29,048 bases of DNA from an uncultured Porphyromonas sp. (GTDB lineage Bacteria > Bacteroidota > Bacteroidia > Bacteroidales > Porphyromonadaceae). The notes under the pieces were generated by a model. That model worked only from the letters and a program-made list of their open reading frames with translations. It was not told the origin of the DNA and did no database searches. This document shows, piece by piece, positions 6,816 through 15,450 of the stretch (the stretch's first letter is position 1; each line of letters starts with the position of its first letter). The stretch is taken from contig NZ_CAJZFJ010000025.1 of NCBI RefSeq assembly GCF_915070105.1, positions 1 through 29,048 of the forward strand. Reading direction: 5' to 3'. The position numbers and the translations under genes were made by a program.

Positions 6816-9356
6816 TTACCGCTCGTAGACGGTCTTAGGATAGAGCTTGTCCCACCACTCGGGCTTGTCCTGGAGGTACTTGGCGAACCAAGCGAACATC
6901 GTACGCATCCAGATATCCTTGCGGTCGGGCTCTAGGATATGGTGGTCTTCGCCCGTGAACTCTACCAGCTCTACCGTACGCCCGAGGATCTTGAGCGCAT
7001 TGTAGAGCGCAGTGCTCTCACTCGGTGGGACGTTCACGTCCGATGTGCCGTGTAGTAGCAGGAGCGGAGTGTGGATCTTGTCTGCGTTGAAGAGCGGGCT
7101 GTGCTTGGTGTAGAGGTCGGGGTTGTTCCAGGGATAGCTCTCCGTGGAGGCCACAGAGCTGTAAGTGATCCCCCAGTATCCGCCAGCCCAGTAGCTGGAG
7201 ATCGAGCTAATCCCTGCGTGGCTGATGGCAGCAGCGAAGATGTCGGTCTTCGTCTGTAGGTACTGCGTCATGAAGCCACCGTAGCTGGCACCGCAGCATC
7301 CGATCTTCTTCGCATTGACGAAGGAGTGCTCCTTGGTGAAGGCTTTGACAGCACCGATGATGTCATCAGCGGTCTTGGTACCCCAAGCATTGAGGTGATC
7401 GGCGGCGAATTCCTGTCCGTAGCCCGTACAGCCACGAGGGTTCAGCGAGAGGGCGATATAGCCCTGCGAGGCGAACATCGCTAGGTCGTAGGTCGTCTCT
7501 AGCTCACGGGTCAGAGGGATCGTACCACCATAGTAGTAGACGATCATTGGGTACTTCTTGGTTGGGTCAAAGTTGGGGGGGAGGTAGTACCAGCCGTCGA
7601 TATTGACGCCATCGGGCGTGCGGTAGACGAAGTCCTTGGCAGGAGTGAAGCGCACGTCATGGAGCTTCTCTGCCGATAGATCCCATACGAGTGTGCTCTT
7701 GCCGGGAGCCTTGAGCTGATAGAGTCGGTCGGCATTGTTGAGGCTCTGCCCTAGGTACCAGAGCACATCACCCGAGCGGGAGATGCTGAAGCTACGCACT
7801 ACGTCCTCACTGGCGTTGAGGGGTGTGATCTTGTTGGTGCGTACATCCAGACGGTAGAGGGACTTGCGGCTGCCATTGTCGGCAGAGAAGAAGAACGCCT
7901 TCTGTGCCGAGCCATAGCCTACGACGTTGGCGATGCTGGGATCAAAGTCCTTCGTCAGGGGAGTGATCTGTCGGGTGGAGATGTTGAAGCGGAAGAGCTC
8001 ACGCTCGTAGCCATTACCCCACTTCTTAGCAGGGAGCGTACTGCCGAGGAAGTCAAAGCTATTGGGTGAGGCCGTCACGAGTAGGTCATTCGTCCCAGGG
8101 ATGAAGGAGACATCGGCGAGCTCGATCTCATCCCGGATGAGGGTATCGACCTTGGCAGTGGCTGGAGTGTAGAGTAGGACAGTCGTACGGCCATAGGGCG
8201 TCTTAGTCCAGTCGGTGTGATGGACACCGAGGAGGAGGCGAGAGCCGTCCTCCGAGACATCGTAGATATTGTTGCTCCGTACACCATAGGTCAGAGGCTC
8301 ATAGATACCGGAGGCGACATCATAGCGATAGATCTCGGTACGGTCACGCCAGCCGGGCTGACGGTCATCAGGGGAGAGACGGCGGATAGCAAAGGGAGCC
8401 TTGGCAGGGCCCTTGGCCTGCTCATAGAAGTAGATCGTCCGCTCGTCAGGAGAGAGGAAGTAGCTAGAGCCAGGGAGGTTGTCCGCCCATACAGTCTGCT
8501 CGCCTGTCGTGGGGTGTATCTTTAGGAGCTGACGCTTATTGCCATTGCTGCGCTCTAGTAGGAGGTAGTCCTGCCGAGGCATCCAGCGAGCACCATAGAG
8601 CGCTTGGGTAGAGCGGACGACCTTGCCCGAGGCATCTCGTATCTCCTGATAGGTCGCCCCCTTCTTGGGGACACGATCAGCATAGACCACTAGAGCATAC
8701 TTGCCCGAGGGCGAGACGGAGACGGAGTAGAGGCGCTTGCCGTGGGTGATGTACTTCCAGTCGATGAAGCGTGTGCCGTTGGCAGAGGCTACGGAGTCGA
8801 GTGGGGTGTACTTGTCATCAGGGACGAAGGAGAGCTTGAAGTCTGCCTGTGCGCTGTCGGTCGGTAGGCTAAGCACCTTGACGAGGATCTCTCGGTGGCT
8901 AGCCTCTAGCGATAGGGAGGCCGATAGGGCAGGTACGCTGTCGCTCTGGGCGGGGTTCTTCTCATTCGATGCGAGCAGAGCACCACCAGCGTAGATGGCA
9001 TAGCGACCACGGCCATAGAGGCGGAGGTTCCCCTTGGTGTAGGTGGGGGAGACAGCATCGAAGGTGAAGACGGAGAGGGAGGCAGGGGCAGAGGGTGCGG
9101 TACTCTTAGGTACAGTGATGAAGCCCTTGGCAGAGGCCGACACAGAGGTAGCCTTGCATCCCTCGCTCTGGTAGGGGCGCTTGATGAGACTCGTGAGGTC
9201 AAAAGCGGTGTTGCTTAGATTGACCGAGTCTATGAGGACAGGGCGAGAGAGGGGGTGTGTGCCGAAGCTCTTCCCTCGTGTGAGCACCTGTGCCTCCGAG
9301 CTAACTGCAGGTAGTAGCAGGGTAGCTAGAGCAAGGCAGATACGAGTTCGTTTCAT
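6816..9356 (-). CDS. Secreted S9-family (prolyl oligopeptidase-like) serine peptidase
   Basis: This is an 846-residue exported peptidase. Residues 1-23 form a signal peptide (cut after SSEAQ or nearby). An N-terminal region of about 570 residues has the repeating beta-rich look of a propeller (for example YALVVYADRVP, YFLSPDERTIYFYE, DVLWYLGQ). It is followed by an alpha/beta-hydrolase domain. The catalytic triad is readable: Ser691 in GASYGGF, Asp773 in HGTSDVNVPP, and His805 in GEDHHIL. The propeller restricts such enzymes to peptides, and the probable role is trimming dipeptides or acylated peptides in the periplasm for amino-acid fermentation. The sequence alone does not tell dipeptidyl from other S9 activities. 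It is monocistronic, behind a TATCTTTG box. Confidence 0.92.
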   Translation of the reverse strand: MKRTRICLALATLLLPAVSSEAQVLTRGKSFGTHPLSRPVLIDSVNLSNTAFDLTSLIKRPYQSEGCKATSVSASAKGFITVPKSTAPSAPASLSVFTFDAVSPTYTKGNLRLYGRGRYAIYAGGALLASNEKNPAQSDSVPALSASLSLEASHREILVKVLSLPTDSAQADFKLSFVPDDKYTPLDSVASANGTRFIDWKYITHGKRLYSVSVSPSGKYALVVYADRVPKKGATYQEIRDASGKVVRSTQALYGARWMPRQDYLLLERSNGNKRQLLKIHPTTGEQTVWADNLPGSSYFLSPDERTIYFYEQAKGPAKAPFAIRRLSPDDRQPGWRDRTEIYRYDVASGIYEPLTYGVRSNNIYDVSEDGSRLLLGVHHTDWTKTPYGRTTVLLYTPATAKVDTLIRDEIELADVSFIPGTNDLLVTASPNSFDFLGSTLPAKKWGNGYERELFRFNISTRQITPLTKDFDPSIANVVGYGSAQKAFFFSADNGSRKSLYRLDVRTNKITPLNASEDVVRSFSISRSGDVLWYLGQSLNNADRLYQLKAPGKSTLVWDLSAEKLHDVRFTPAKDFVYRTPDGVNIDGWYYLPPNFDPTKKYPMIVYYYGGTIPLTRELETTYDLAMFASQGYIALSLNPRGCTGYGQEFAADHLNAWGTKTADDIIGAVKAFTKEHSFVNAKKIGCCGASYGGFMTQYLQTKTDIFAAAISHAGISSISSYWAGGYWGITYSSVASTESYPWNNPDLYTKHSPLFNADKIHTPLLLLHGTSDVNVPPSESTALYNALKILGRTVELVEFTGEDHHILEPDRKDIWMRTMFAWFAKYLQDKPEWWDKLYPKTVYER

Positions 9357-9438
9357 CCTAATTTATTATGTGTATTGTGACGTAATAGGCCACTCCCCCG
9401 TAGCGAAGCCGAGACATAGGGAAGAGGCGATGTAGAGA

Positions 9439-9446
9439 CAAAGATA
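9439..9446 (-). promoter_or_regulatory. -7 box of the S9 peptidase gene
   Basis: TATCTTTG on the minus strand matches TAnnTTTG, but I see no clear -33 TTG. The start site would be near 9433, giving a leader of about 75 nt. Confidence 0.45.
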
Positions 9447-9478
9447 CAAACTACACTTGGTACGGGGAAGGTATAAGG

Positions 9479-9529
9479 GGAAAGTCCTAGTACGAAGCCA
9501 TCGCTGTGGCTGTCGTACTAGGACTTTCC
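9479..9529 (-). terminator. Terminator of the parC-DUF3316-S41 operon
   Basis: A 17-bp perfect stem (9479-9495 with 9513-9529) is capped by a second AGCCA/TGGCT stem. It lies 48 nt beyond the stop of the S41 gene on the minus strand and just upstream of the S9 gene's -7 box, so it separates the two transcripts. Confidence 0.75.
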
Positions 9530-9576
9530 ATACCCCACACTAGGCTATGTGTGAGGGAGATGTGGAAGGGGATGGG

Positions 9577-10644
9577 TTACTTCTCCCAGCGACGAGTGCG
9601 CTTGAAGCGTTCGAATCGCTCCTTTAGATAAGAGACTGCTCCCTCGATCATCGTATCGTAGCCTGAGTTGGCCTGCGCTAGATCGAAGGTGAGCTCGTAG
9701 TCGGGCTGTATCCCGAACTCTACGTCTGCCCCCGAGGCATCATACGTCCTACTTGAGGAGAAGCGTACCCCCCAGCCGTTGGGGAGCTCCGAGGACATCG
9801 GCAGGCCAGCACCTCCGCCCGTCTGTGTGCCCATCACGGTGACGAAGCGTAGTCCCTTCATCCGCAGCGTGAAGTCATTGGCTGCACTGTAGACCCCTCG
9901 GTCTACGAGTAGGACGACGGGACGCTGCCACTTGATCCCCCTAGAGAGAGGTTCTAGGTAGAGGGGCTGACGCTGGGAGAAGTCCCGGTGTCCCGGCCCC
10001 GTCTTGTGGGAGATGAAGCCTATGAGCTTGCGCTCAATGATGAAGTGGCGGGCGAGCATATCAGAGTGGGTGACTTGGCCACCGCCATTGTTCCTAATAT
10101 CGATGATGAGCGCCCGACACTTCACGAGACGTGAGAGGGCAGCGTTGATATTGGCACTTGATAGTCCCGAGCTGAAGCTCGCTAAGCGGATATATCCGAT
10201 GCTGTCCGGGGCATGCCCATTATACAATAGGGTCGTGTACTGCAGGGCGCCTGCTATGCGATAGCTGTCGCCTAGGTAGGCCTCGGTGAGCTCGGTATCG
10301 AAGGTCTTAGGGAAGTCAGTCTTCCATTTCCAGTAACGGCCGTAGTCAAAGGCGGTAGAGAGGTTCACGTGCCCATCCTTGAGCTCAGCGAGGAGCTTGG
10401 TCATCACGAGGAAAAGGGAGTCGGTCGTCATCCCCGGGCGTAGCTCTGCAGCGTGCTTGTGGTAGAGATCACGCCAGGAGACACCCTGAGGGAGCTTGAT
10501 GTCGAAGTAGCAGTAGTTTCTATCTAGGATCTGCCAGAGCTGATCATAGTTCTTGTAGGGGTCACTAGTGAACTCCTCCTTCGTCGAGCAAGCTGTTAGG
10601 CTCAGCCCCAGGAGGGTGAGGCTGTATAGGATCTTGCGGAGCAT
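9577..10644 (-). CDS. S41-family (tricorn/CTP-like) peptidase lipoprotein
   Basis: This 355-residue protein has the lipobox SLTAC with Cys19, so it is probably anchored in the cell envelope. A helical N-terminal domain (NYDQLWQILDRNYCYFD) is followed by the S41 core. Visible landmarks are LKDGHVNL with His92, DIRNNGGG at 183-189, the nucleophile Ser253 in GVYSAANDFT, and EFGIQPD near 309-315. The pattern resembles tricorn-type S41 enzymes (His and Ser, without the usual KG lysine motif), and no PDZ domain is evident. The substrate is unknown. It is the last gene of the operon, starting 2 nt after the DUF3316 stop, so translation is probably coupled. Confidence 0.88.
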   Translation of the reverse strand: MLRKILYSLTLLGLSLTACSTKEEFTSDPYKNYDQLWQILDRNYCYFDIKLPQGVSWRDLYHKHAAELRPGMTTDSLFLVMTKLLAELKDGHVNLSTAFDYGRYWKWKTDFPKTFDTELTEAYLGDSYRIAGALQYTTLLYNGHAPDSIGYIRLASFSSGLSSANINAALSRLVKCRALIIDIRNNGGGQVTHSDMLARHFIIERKLIGFISHKTGPGHRDFSQRQPLYLEPLSRGIKWQRPVVLLVDRGVYSAANDFTLRMKGLRFVTVMGTQTGGGAGLPMSSELPNGWGVRFSSSRTYDASGADVEFGIQPDYELTFDLAQANSGYDTMIEGAVSYLKERFERFKRTRRWEK

Positions 10645-10646
10645 AC

Positions 10647-11624
10647 TTAGAGAGGGAGTGAGGGGTGAGTGGCCTTGGTGACACGTCGTCCACCTAGGGG
10701 GAGATGGGTGGTGGTGAAGCCTACGATTAGGCTCTGGGTGGTCTGGTAAGAGTGTAGGCGCCTTAGGTGTCTATTCTCTGCCCCGAGTCGGTAGCCTAGA
10801 GAGATGATGCCGTAGTCGAGGAGGGGGAGTTCGATGCTGGCATAGAGCTGCCCGGTGAGGTTGTTGAAGGGATGGACAAAGGTCAGCCTATTCTTCGGCT
10901 TCGTGTAGTAATAGAGCTCGTAGTAGCTCTCGCCGAACTCTTGGGCAAAGGCTACACCAGCGAGCTGTAGCCCTGCAAAAGCCTTGACGAGTACAGGGAA
11001 GTGCTCGCTCCCAAAGCGGTAGCTATAGAGGAGTGCTAGGTCAAGCCCAAGGGAGGCATGGACGGTACCGGGGTTGTTCCCATTGCGGTTGCTGTACAGC
11101 CCAGATACATATCCACCTATACCTCCCCCGAGGGCAAGGTTGCCGACTCTGCCGCTACTTAGCTTACGTAGGAGACTTCGGCTGTAGGTGAGGTCAAGGC
11201 TATAGATACTTGCGTTGCCAGCGGGATTGGTGCTATTCCCATAGCCAAGGGTGAAGAGGGAGTGGTGGAGCCAGTCATGGTCAGCTGTCCGTGGTCGGAG
11301 GGGGACAGATGCCTCTGGGGGGAGGAGCTCCTCCTCCGACTGCTTGTAACCAAGATGAATGGACTGCGATACGAAGGAGAGGTATGTACCCCCATAGTTG
11401 AGCGGGGAGAGGTATTCCTCACCTAGGAGTATTCCGCCTATACCGAGAGCCCGTGTCCTCATCGTGACGTTGTAGTAACGCTCGTGCGGAGGCGCTATGG
11501 TCAGCAAGGGCACCTTGCGCATTGTGCCCCTGGACACGCTGTCAGCGTCAGTGGAAGCCTCTACAGCCCACAGCCTTGCTGGGGCTAGGATGAGGAGGAC
11601 GAGTAGGGTGTAGAGTCTGCTCAT
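10647..11624 (-). CDS. DUF3316-like exported protein, probable outer-membrane barrel
   Basis: This 325-residue protein has a signal peptide of about 20 residues (LILAPARLWA). The mature part contains many short alternating beta strands separated by turns (YLSFVSQSIHLGY, IYSLDLTYSRSLL, ASLGLDLALLYSYRFG, LYASIELPLLDYGIISLGYRLG, SLIVGFTTTHLPLGG). This pattern suggests an 8-12-strand barrel and agrees with the Bacteroidota family DUF3316, whose function is unknown. The assignment is from memory of the family's look, so the family name is tentative. The start ATG overlaps the parC stop by 4 nt (ATGA). The barrel-lipoprotein pair with the S41 peptidase may work together in the envelope. Confidence 0.75.
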   Translation of the reverse strand: MSRLYTLLVLLILAPARLWAVEASTDADSVSRGTMRKVPLLTIAPPHERYYNVTMRTRALGIGGILLGEEYLSPLNYGGTYLSFVSQSIHLGYKQSEEELLPPEASVPLRPRTADHDWLHHSLFTLGYGNSTNPAGNASIYSLDLTYSRSLLRKLSSGRVGNLALGGGIGGYVSGLYSNRNGNNPGTVHASLGLDLALLYSYRFGSEHFPVLVKAFAGLQLAGVAFAQEFGESYYELYYYTKPKNRLTFVHPFNNLTGQLYASIELPLLDYGIISLGYRLGAENRHLRRLHSYQTTQSLIVGFTTTHLPLGGRRVTKATHPSLPL

Positions 11625-14323
11625 CTTGGGGTAGTGTCATCAGTGGCTATCTCGAAGTCCGAGGAGGGGAAGAGGTCTTCCTCTTCCTCCTGGGGCTGAC
11701 CTTCGGGCTCTTCTTCCTCGAAGGTAGGGCCTTCCTTTAGGGGAGGAAGCTCCTCGATGAGGTCTAGCGGATACTTGGCTAGCTGGTTGCCCTGTGCCCG
11801 TATGCCCTTGACCTGAATGAAGGTCTCCACGTCAAGCTCTGTGAGCTGGAGCTCTCCCTTCTTGTCCTTGTGTCCTAGGCTGAGGCGTGGGTAGTAGGTG
11901 TCGGTCAGGATCAGTAGCTTGTTGTCGGGATTGTCCCCGAGGATTTGCTCCCGCCGCTGCTCTGCCTCGATCATGAAGCGCTTGATATACTCGCGCTGGC
12001 TCTTGGCATTGTAGTAGACAGCTGTCCATATCTTCAGCGGCTGGTGCTTCTCGATACGTAGGAGGTTCTCCTCTATGTGAATGCTGTCACTGAAGTCCGT
12101 AGTGTAGCATTCGCCATTGGTAAGGATGATCAGGACATGATCCCGAGCGTGGAAGGAGCCTAGATAGGTGCCCTGCCCGTTGTAGTTGAGGCGCATGACG
12201 TCACGGTCGAACCACACGTCCCGTCCACCTAGCGTGGAGAAGCCCTTAGAGAGTAGCGTGATACTATGTACCTCTGCCTTGGTCACGAGTAGACCCACAC
12301 TACTGCGTGTCTTGATCGGGAGATCAGAGAAGTCCTTCTCGAACTGGAAGAGGCGCTGTCGGGCATTCCGTATCTTGAGCTTGATGGAGACCTTCTCGGC
12401 CTCGCCATTGGTGTTGGCAGAGAAGTATAGGATGCGTGAGCGGTCTTTCCCTCGGGTGAGGTCATAGATACGATCACGGATGATGGAGAGCACGTTGAAT
12501 CGCTTGGCATATACTGCCCCTACCTTACCATCTCGGTACATCACGTTGTAGATGGTACGTTCATCGCCCCTCTGGTAGCGGGCGATATGGATCACCTCTT
12601 CCTGTCCATAGAAGCGTTTCTCTTCGACCTTACATACGAAGTACTTCCCAGAGCGGAGGAAGACAATGATCTCGTCAAGGGAGGAACAGTTACATACGAA
12701 CTCTGCGTCACGTAGAGCGGTACCGATGAAGCCCTCTTCGCGGTTGATGTAGAGCTTTGTGTCTAGCTCTGCCACCTTGGTGGCCTCGATTGTGCCGAAG
12801 CTGGTGATCTTGGTGCGGCGTGGGTAGGCTTCCCCATAGCGGTTGATCAAGTGTTCGTACCAGCGTATGGTGTACTCTACGATATGCTCTAGGTCGTGGT
12901 GGAGCTGCTTGAGCTCCTCCTCTAGCTGTAGTAGGTAGGCTTCGTGCTTGGGGAGGTTAAAGCGTAGGATGCGAGCCATGCGGATCTCGAGCAGACGCTT
13001 TAGGTCGTCCTCGGTCACGGCACGCAGTAGGCGATCGTGGAAGGGGATGAGTCGCTCCGCTACATGAGCAAGTGCAGCGGCCTCGCTCTGGGCTTCTTCG
13101 AACTCCTTGTCCTTATAGATACGTTCCTCGATGAAGATACGCTCTAGGGAGGCAGCTAGGTAGGCCTCTTCCTTCTCCTGAAGCATGATCTTCAGCTCCT
13201 CTGTGAAAAGGTACTTTGTCCTCTCGACGCTATAGCGAAGGAGTTCGCTTACGGAGGTGAAGAGAGGCTTCTCCTCGTAGATCACACAGCAGTTGGGGGA
13301 GATGCTGACCTCGCAGTCGGTGAAGGCATAGAGGGCATCTATGGCCTTGTCCGAGGAGACACCAGGGGCAAGGGTTAGGCGGATGTCCGTAGTGGCAGCC
13401 GTCATATCATCGACACGTCGGATGCGGATCTTGCCCTTCTCTACGGCCTTGAGTATGGACTCTATGAGGGTGGTAGTGGTCTTACCTGCGGGGAGCTCGG
13501 AGATACTAAGGGTCTTAGGATCTAGCTTATCGATCTTCGCACGAGACTTGAGGCTTCCGCCACGCTCCCCATCGTTGTAGCGGGAGACATCGATCATCCC
13601 TCCGGTGGGGAAGTCGGGGTAGAGGGTGAAGCTCTCCCCTCTGAGGTAGGCGCAGGCTGCCTGGGCAAGCTCGACGAAGTTATGCGAGAGGATCTTGGAG
13701 GAGAGCCCTACGGCGATGCCCTCAGCTCCCTGGGCTAGGAGGAGAGGGAACTTGACGGGAAGGGCTACGGGCTCATCCGTAGTCCCATCATAGGTCTTCT
13801 TCCATGGGGTTACTCGGTCACTGAAGACGGCTTCGAGGGCAAAGATGGAGAGCTTAGCCTCGATGTATCGGCCTGCCGCAGCAGCATCTCCGGTGAGGAT
13901 GTTCCCCCAGTTGCCCTGAGTGTCGATGAGGTATCCCTTCTGTCCCAGTTGGACGAGAGCGTCGTTGATGGAGGCATCTCCGTGGGGGTGGTATTTCATG
14001 GTTTCCCCCACGATGTTGGCTACCTTGATGAGCTTACCTGTATCGACCTTCTTCATATTATAGAGGATACGTCGCTGTACAGGCTTCAGTCCATCATCGA
14101 TATGAGGTACGGCACGCTCTAAGATAACGTAGGAGGCATAGTCTAGGAACCACGTACGGTACATACGTGATAGATTCCCCATCTCAGGACGATAGAGTAG
14201 TCCTTCGGATGGCTGGTAGATAGGCTCCTGCTCCTGCTCGCTCTCTTCGTCGGCGGGTTCGGGACTGGTAGGGGGCTCTTGGAGTGGGGTCGTTTCGTAT
14301 AGTTCTTCGTCTTCTGCGAGCAT
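11621..14323 (-). CDS. parC: DNA topoisomerase IV subunit A (ParC, GyrA-family)
   Basis: This is the breaking and rejoining subunit of a type IIA topoisomerase. With the ATG at 14323 it has 900 residues. An in-frame TTG at 14362 would add 13 residues but lies inside the promoter -7 box, so ATG is preferred. The acidic N-terminus is followed by the winged-helix and tower core (RAVPHIDDGLKPVQRRIL, YHPHGDASINDAL, QGNWGNILTGD) with catalytic Tyr153 in GRYIEAKLS, then a coiled-coil region, a C-terminal pinwheel-like domain and an acidic tail. The quinolone-resistance region has Ala and Asp where Escherichia ParC has Ser80 and Glu84; this appears typical of Bacteroidota ParC rather than acquired resistance. 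The parE gene is not in the window. GyrA is the main alternative; the pinwheel lacks an obvious GyrA box. Confidence 0.88.
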   Translation of the reverse strand: MLAEDEELYETTPLQEPPTSPEPADEESEQEQEPIYQPSEGLLYRPEMGNLSRMYRTWFLDYASYVILERAVPHIDDGLKPVQRRILYNMKKVDTGKLIKVANIVGETMKYHPHGDASINDALVQLGQKGYLIDTQGNWGNILTGDAAAAGRYIEAKLSIFALEAVFSDRVTPWKKTYDGTTDEPVALPVKFPLLLAQGAEGIAVGLSSKILSHNFVELAQAACAYLRGESFTLYPDFPTGGMIDVSRYNDGERGGSLKSRAKIDKLDPKTLSISELPAGKTTTTLIESILKAVEKGKIRIRRVDDMTAATTDIRLTLAPGVSSDKAIDALYAFTDCEVSISPNCCVIYEEKPLFTSVSELLRYSVERTKYLFTEELKIMLQEKEEAYLAASLERIFIEERIYKDKEFEEAQSEAAALAHVAERLIPFHDRLLRAVTEDDLKRLLEIRMARILRFNLPKHEAYLLQLEEELKQLHHDLEHIVEYTIRWYEHLINRYGEAYPRRTKITSFGTIEATKVAELDTKLYINREEGFIGTALRDAEFVCNCSSLDEIIVFLRSGKYFVCKVEEKRFYGQEEVIHIARYQRGDERTIYNVMYRDGKVGAVYAKRFNVLSIIRDRIYDLTRGKDRSRILYFSANTNGEAEKVSIKLKIRNARQRLFQFEKDFSDLPIKTRSSVGLLVTKAEVHSITLLSKGFSTLGGRDVWFDRDVMRLNYNGQGTYLGSFHARDHVLIILTNGECYTTDFSDSIHIEENLLRIEKHQPLKIWTAVYYNAKSQREYIKRFMIEAEQRREQILGDNPDNKLLILTDTYYPRLSLGHKDKKGELQLTELDVETFIQVKGIRAQGNQLAKYPLDLIEELPPLKEGPTFEEEEPEGQPQEEEEDLFPSSDFEIATDDTTPR

Positions 14324-14359
14324 GTTTCTTATCTCTATTATCGCTAGATACTTTAGATG

Positions 14360-14367
14360 CAAAGATA
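14360..14367 (-). promoter_or_regulatory. -7 box of the parC operon
   Basis: TATCTTTG on the minus strand, identical to the boxes before the S9 peptidase, feoAB and the tandem array. No clear -33 is visible. The start site would be near 14354, about 30 nt before the ATG, and this excludes the upstream TTG as the start. Confidence 0.5.
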
Positions 14368-14439
14368 GGGATTTTTACTAGGAGCGGGCGGTGCTGTTGC
14401 CCATTCCATCCGTAAGCGCAACGGTAGGGATAAAGAGAA

Positions 14440-14467
14440 AGCCAGCGCCTTTTTAGGTGCGCTGGCT
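14440..14467 (-). terminator. Intrinsic terminator on the minus strand
   Basis: A 9-bp perfect stem AGCCAGCGC/GCGCTGGCT has a 10-nt loop. Reading the minus strand it is followed at once by TTTCTCTTT, so it could stop transcripts from the small membrane-protein gene before they reach parC. Confidence 0.6.
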
Positions 14468-14504
14468 AGGCGATCCAAAGGCTGTAATTGAGAGATTGAT
14501 ATGA

Positions 14505-14693
14505 AACAGCAAGAAGCGTAGTCGCTACAAGAGCGTCGAGGAGCGTCCTGCCATCGTAGCCGAGCAGGGGCGCATGGGGGACTTAGAGATGGACTTGATC
14601 CTCGGGGCTTATGGGGGCGAGGCCATTCTGACCATCACCGATCGCAAGACGGACCAGCCTAAAGATAAGTGGGGATACCTTCCCAATAGGTAG
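14505..14693 (+). pseudogene. IS30-family transposase fragment
   Basis: The + frame after a TGA at 14502-14504 gives about 60 residues with the IS30 core pattern: SRYKSVEERPAIV, then GDLEMDLILG carrying the first Asp of the DDE triad, then EAILTITDRKTDQP. The frame runs to a TAG at 14691-14693. The N-terminal HTH half and the rest of the catalytic domain are missing, and no terminal inverted repeats are evident. The last bases form part of a terminator hairpin, so the fragment has been absorbed into an intergenic region. It is an old, non-functional remnant. Confidence 0.75.
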
Positions 14694-14704
14694 GCATCCC
14701 CACT
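14668..14704 (-). terminator. Terminator after the small membrane-protein gene
   Basis: A 9-bp stem (14668-14676 with 14696-14704) is extended by ACCT/AGGT. It starts 25 nt beyond the stop of the 85-aa gene and is followed on the minus strand by TTATCTTTA. Confidence 0.55.
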
Positions 14705-14728
14705 GTATCTAGTAACCGCCTAAGATTA

Positions 14729-14986
14729 TTAGTCGAAGAACGAAAGGTTTAGGGCTACTGCCACCAGAGCTGAGGCTAGAGTGGCGACGAGCATGTGCCA
14801 GCTTTTCCACCCAGGACGTACCACAGTGAAGAGTACAGCTAGCCCGATGAGGAGGCTTGTCAGCTGTGTGGGGCGGCAATCCCTCTGTGAGCTAAATGGT
14901 GGGAGATAGGGAAAGAGATACACCACAATCCCTAGGGTAACGATGGCCAGAGGATAAAGCCAAGGAGAGTTAGTTAGTTTGCGCAT
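14729..14986 (-). CDS. Small three-helix membrane protein, unknown
   Basis: From the ATG at 14986 this is 85 residues with three hydrophobic segments (about residues 9-30, 45-62 and 66-83) and short charged loops such as SSQRDCRP. A longer open frame back to 15178 exists, but its extra N-terminus is basic and lies partly upstream of the predicted transcription start, so the short form is preferred. I do not recognise the family. Small branched-chain amino-acid exporter subunits (AzlD) have a similar size, but the partner gene is absent. It is monocistronic, with its own promoter and two candidate terminators. Confidence 0.6.
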   Translation of the reverse strand: MRKLTNSPWLYPLAIVTLGIVVYLFPYLPPFSSQRDCRPTQLTSLLIGLAVLFTVVRPGWKSWHMLVATLASALVAVALNLSFFD

Positions 14987-15153
14987 AAGCAGGAGGTGTT
15001 GTAGTCGTGTAAGGAGGGAGACTTCCCTCTGTTGTCTTTGAGTCTTGCTTGGTAAGAGGAGTAAGCCCTTCTTTCGGCTATTCAGAGGGAGAAAGCCTGG
15101 ACGGAGTCCCCTGTTTAGCTTGGAGGGCTTGTGTCCACCCCTTTTCCGCAAAG

Positions 15154-15182
15154 CAAAGGTAGAAAAAACGCTCTTCAATCAA
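15154..15182 (-). promoter_or_regulatory. Promoter of the small membrane-protein gene
   Basis: On the minus strand TTG (15180-15182) and TACCTTTG (15154-15161) are 18 nt apart. Transcription would begin near 15147, leaving a leader of about 160 nt before the ATG at 14986, which is long for a small gene. Confidence 0.5.
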
Positions 15183-15450
15183 GTGCAAAGAGATGCAGGA
15201 GCACAGGGCTGACGCATCAACATCCGAGGACTTTCTGCGAACCATCAGCCTTCACTGAGTGACGTCCTCGGTGAGATTACTCCCTACGGGGAGGACTTTG
15301 TAGCTTCTTTTGTCAATGCGCCCATGACCTTTCTCCTTCTAATCAGTGAAATAAAGATGGGATGAAGAGGGGAGACGTCCCTCTCTCAGCCTAAGGCTCG
15401 GCATACCCCACAGCCCCAGCGGACGAGGGTACCCTCACCGGGCGAACAGA

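Noticed and set aside
11621..14323. Acquired quinolone resistance in ParC (Ala at the Ser80 position)
   Set aside because: Ala after HPHGD appears to be the normal state in Bacteroidota ParC, so it is not evidence of a mutation.
14324..14362. TTG start adding 13 residues to ParC
   Set aside because: The TTG is inside the TATCTTTG promoter box, so it would not be in the mRNA.
14987..15178. 149-residue version of the small membrane protein
   Set aside because: The extra part is basic and low-complexity, and its start lies upstream of the predicted transcription start.
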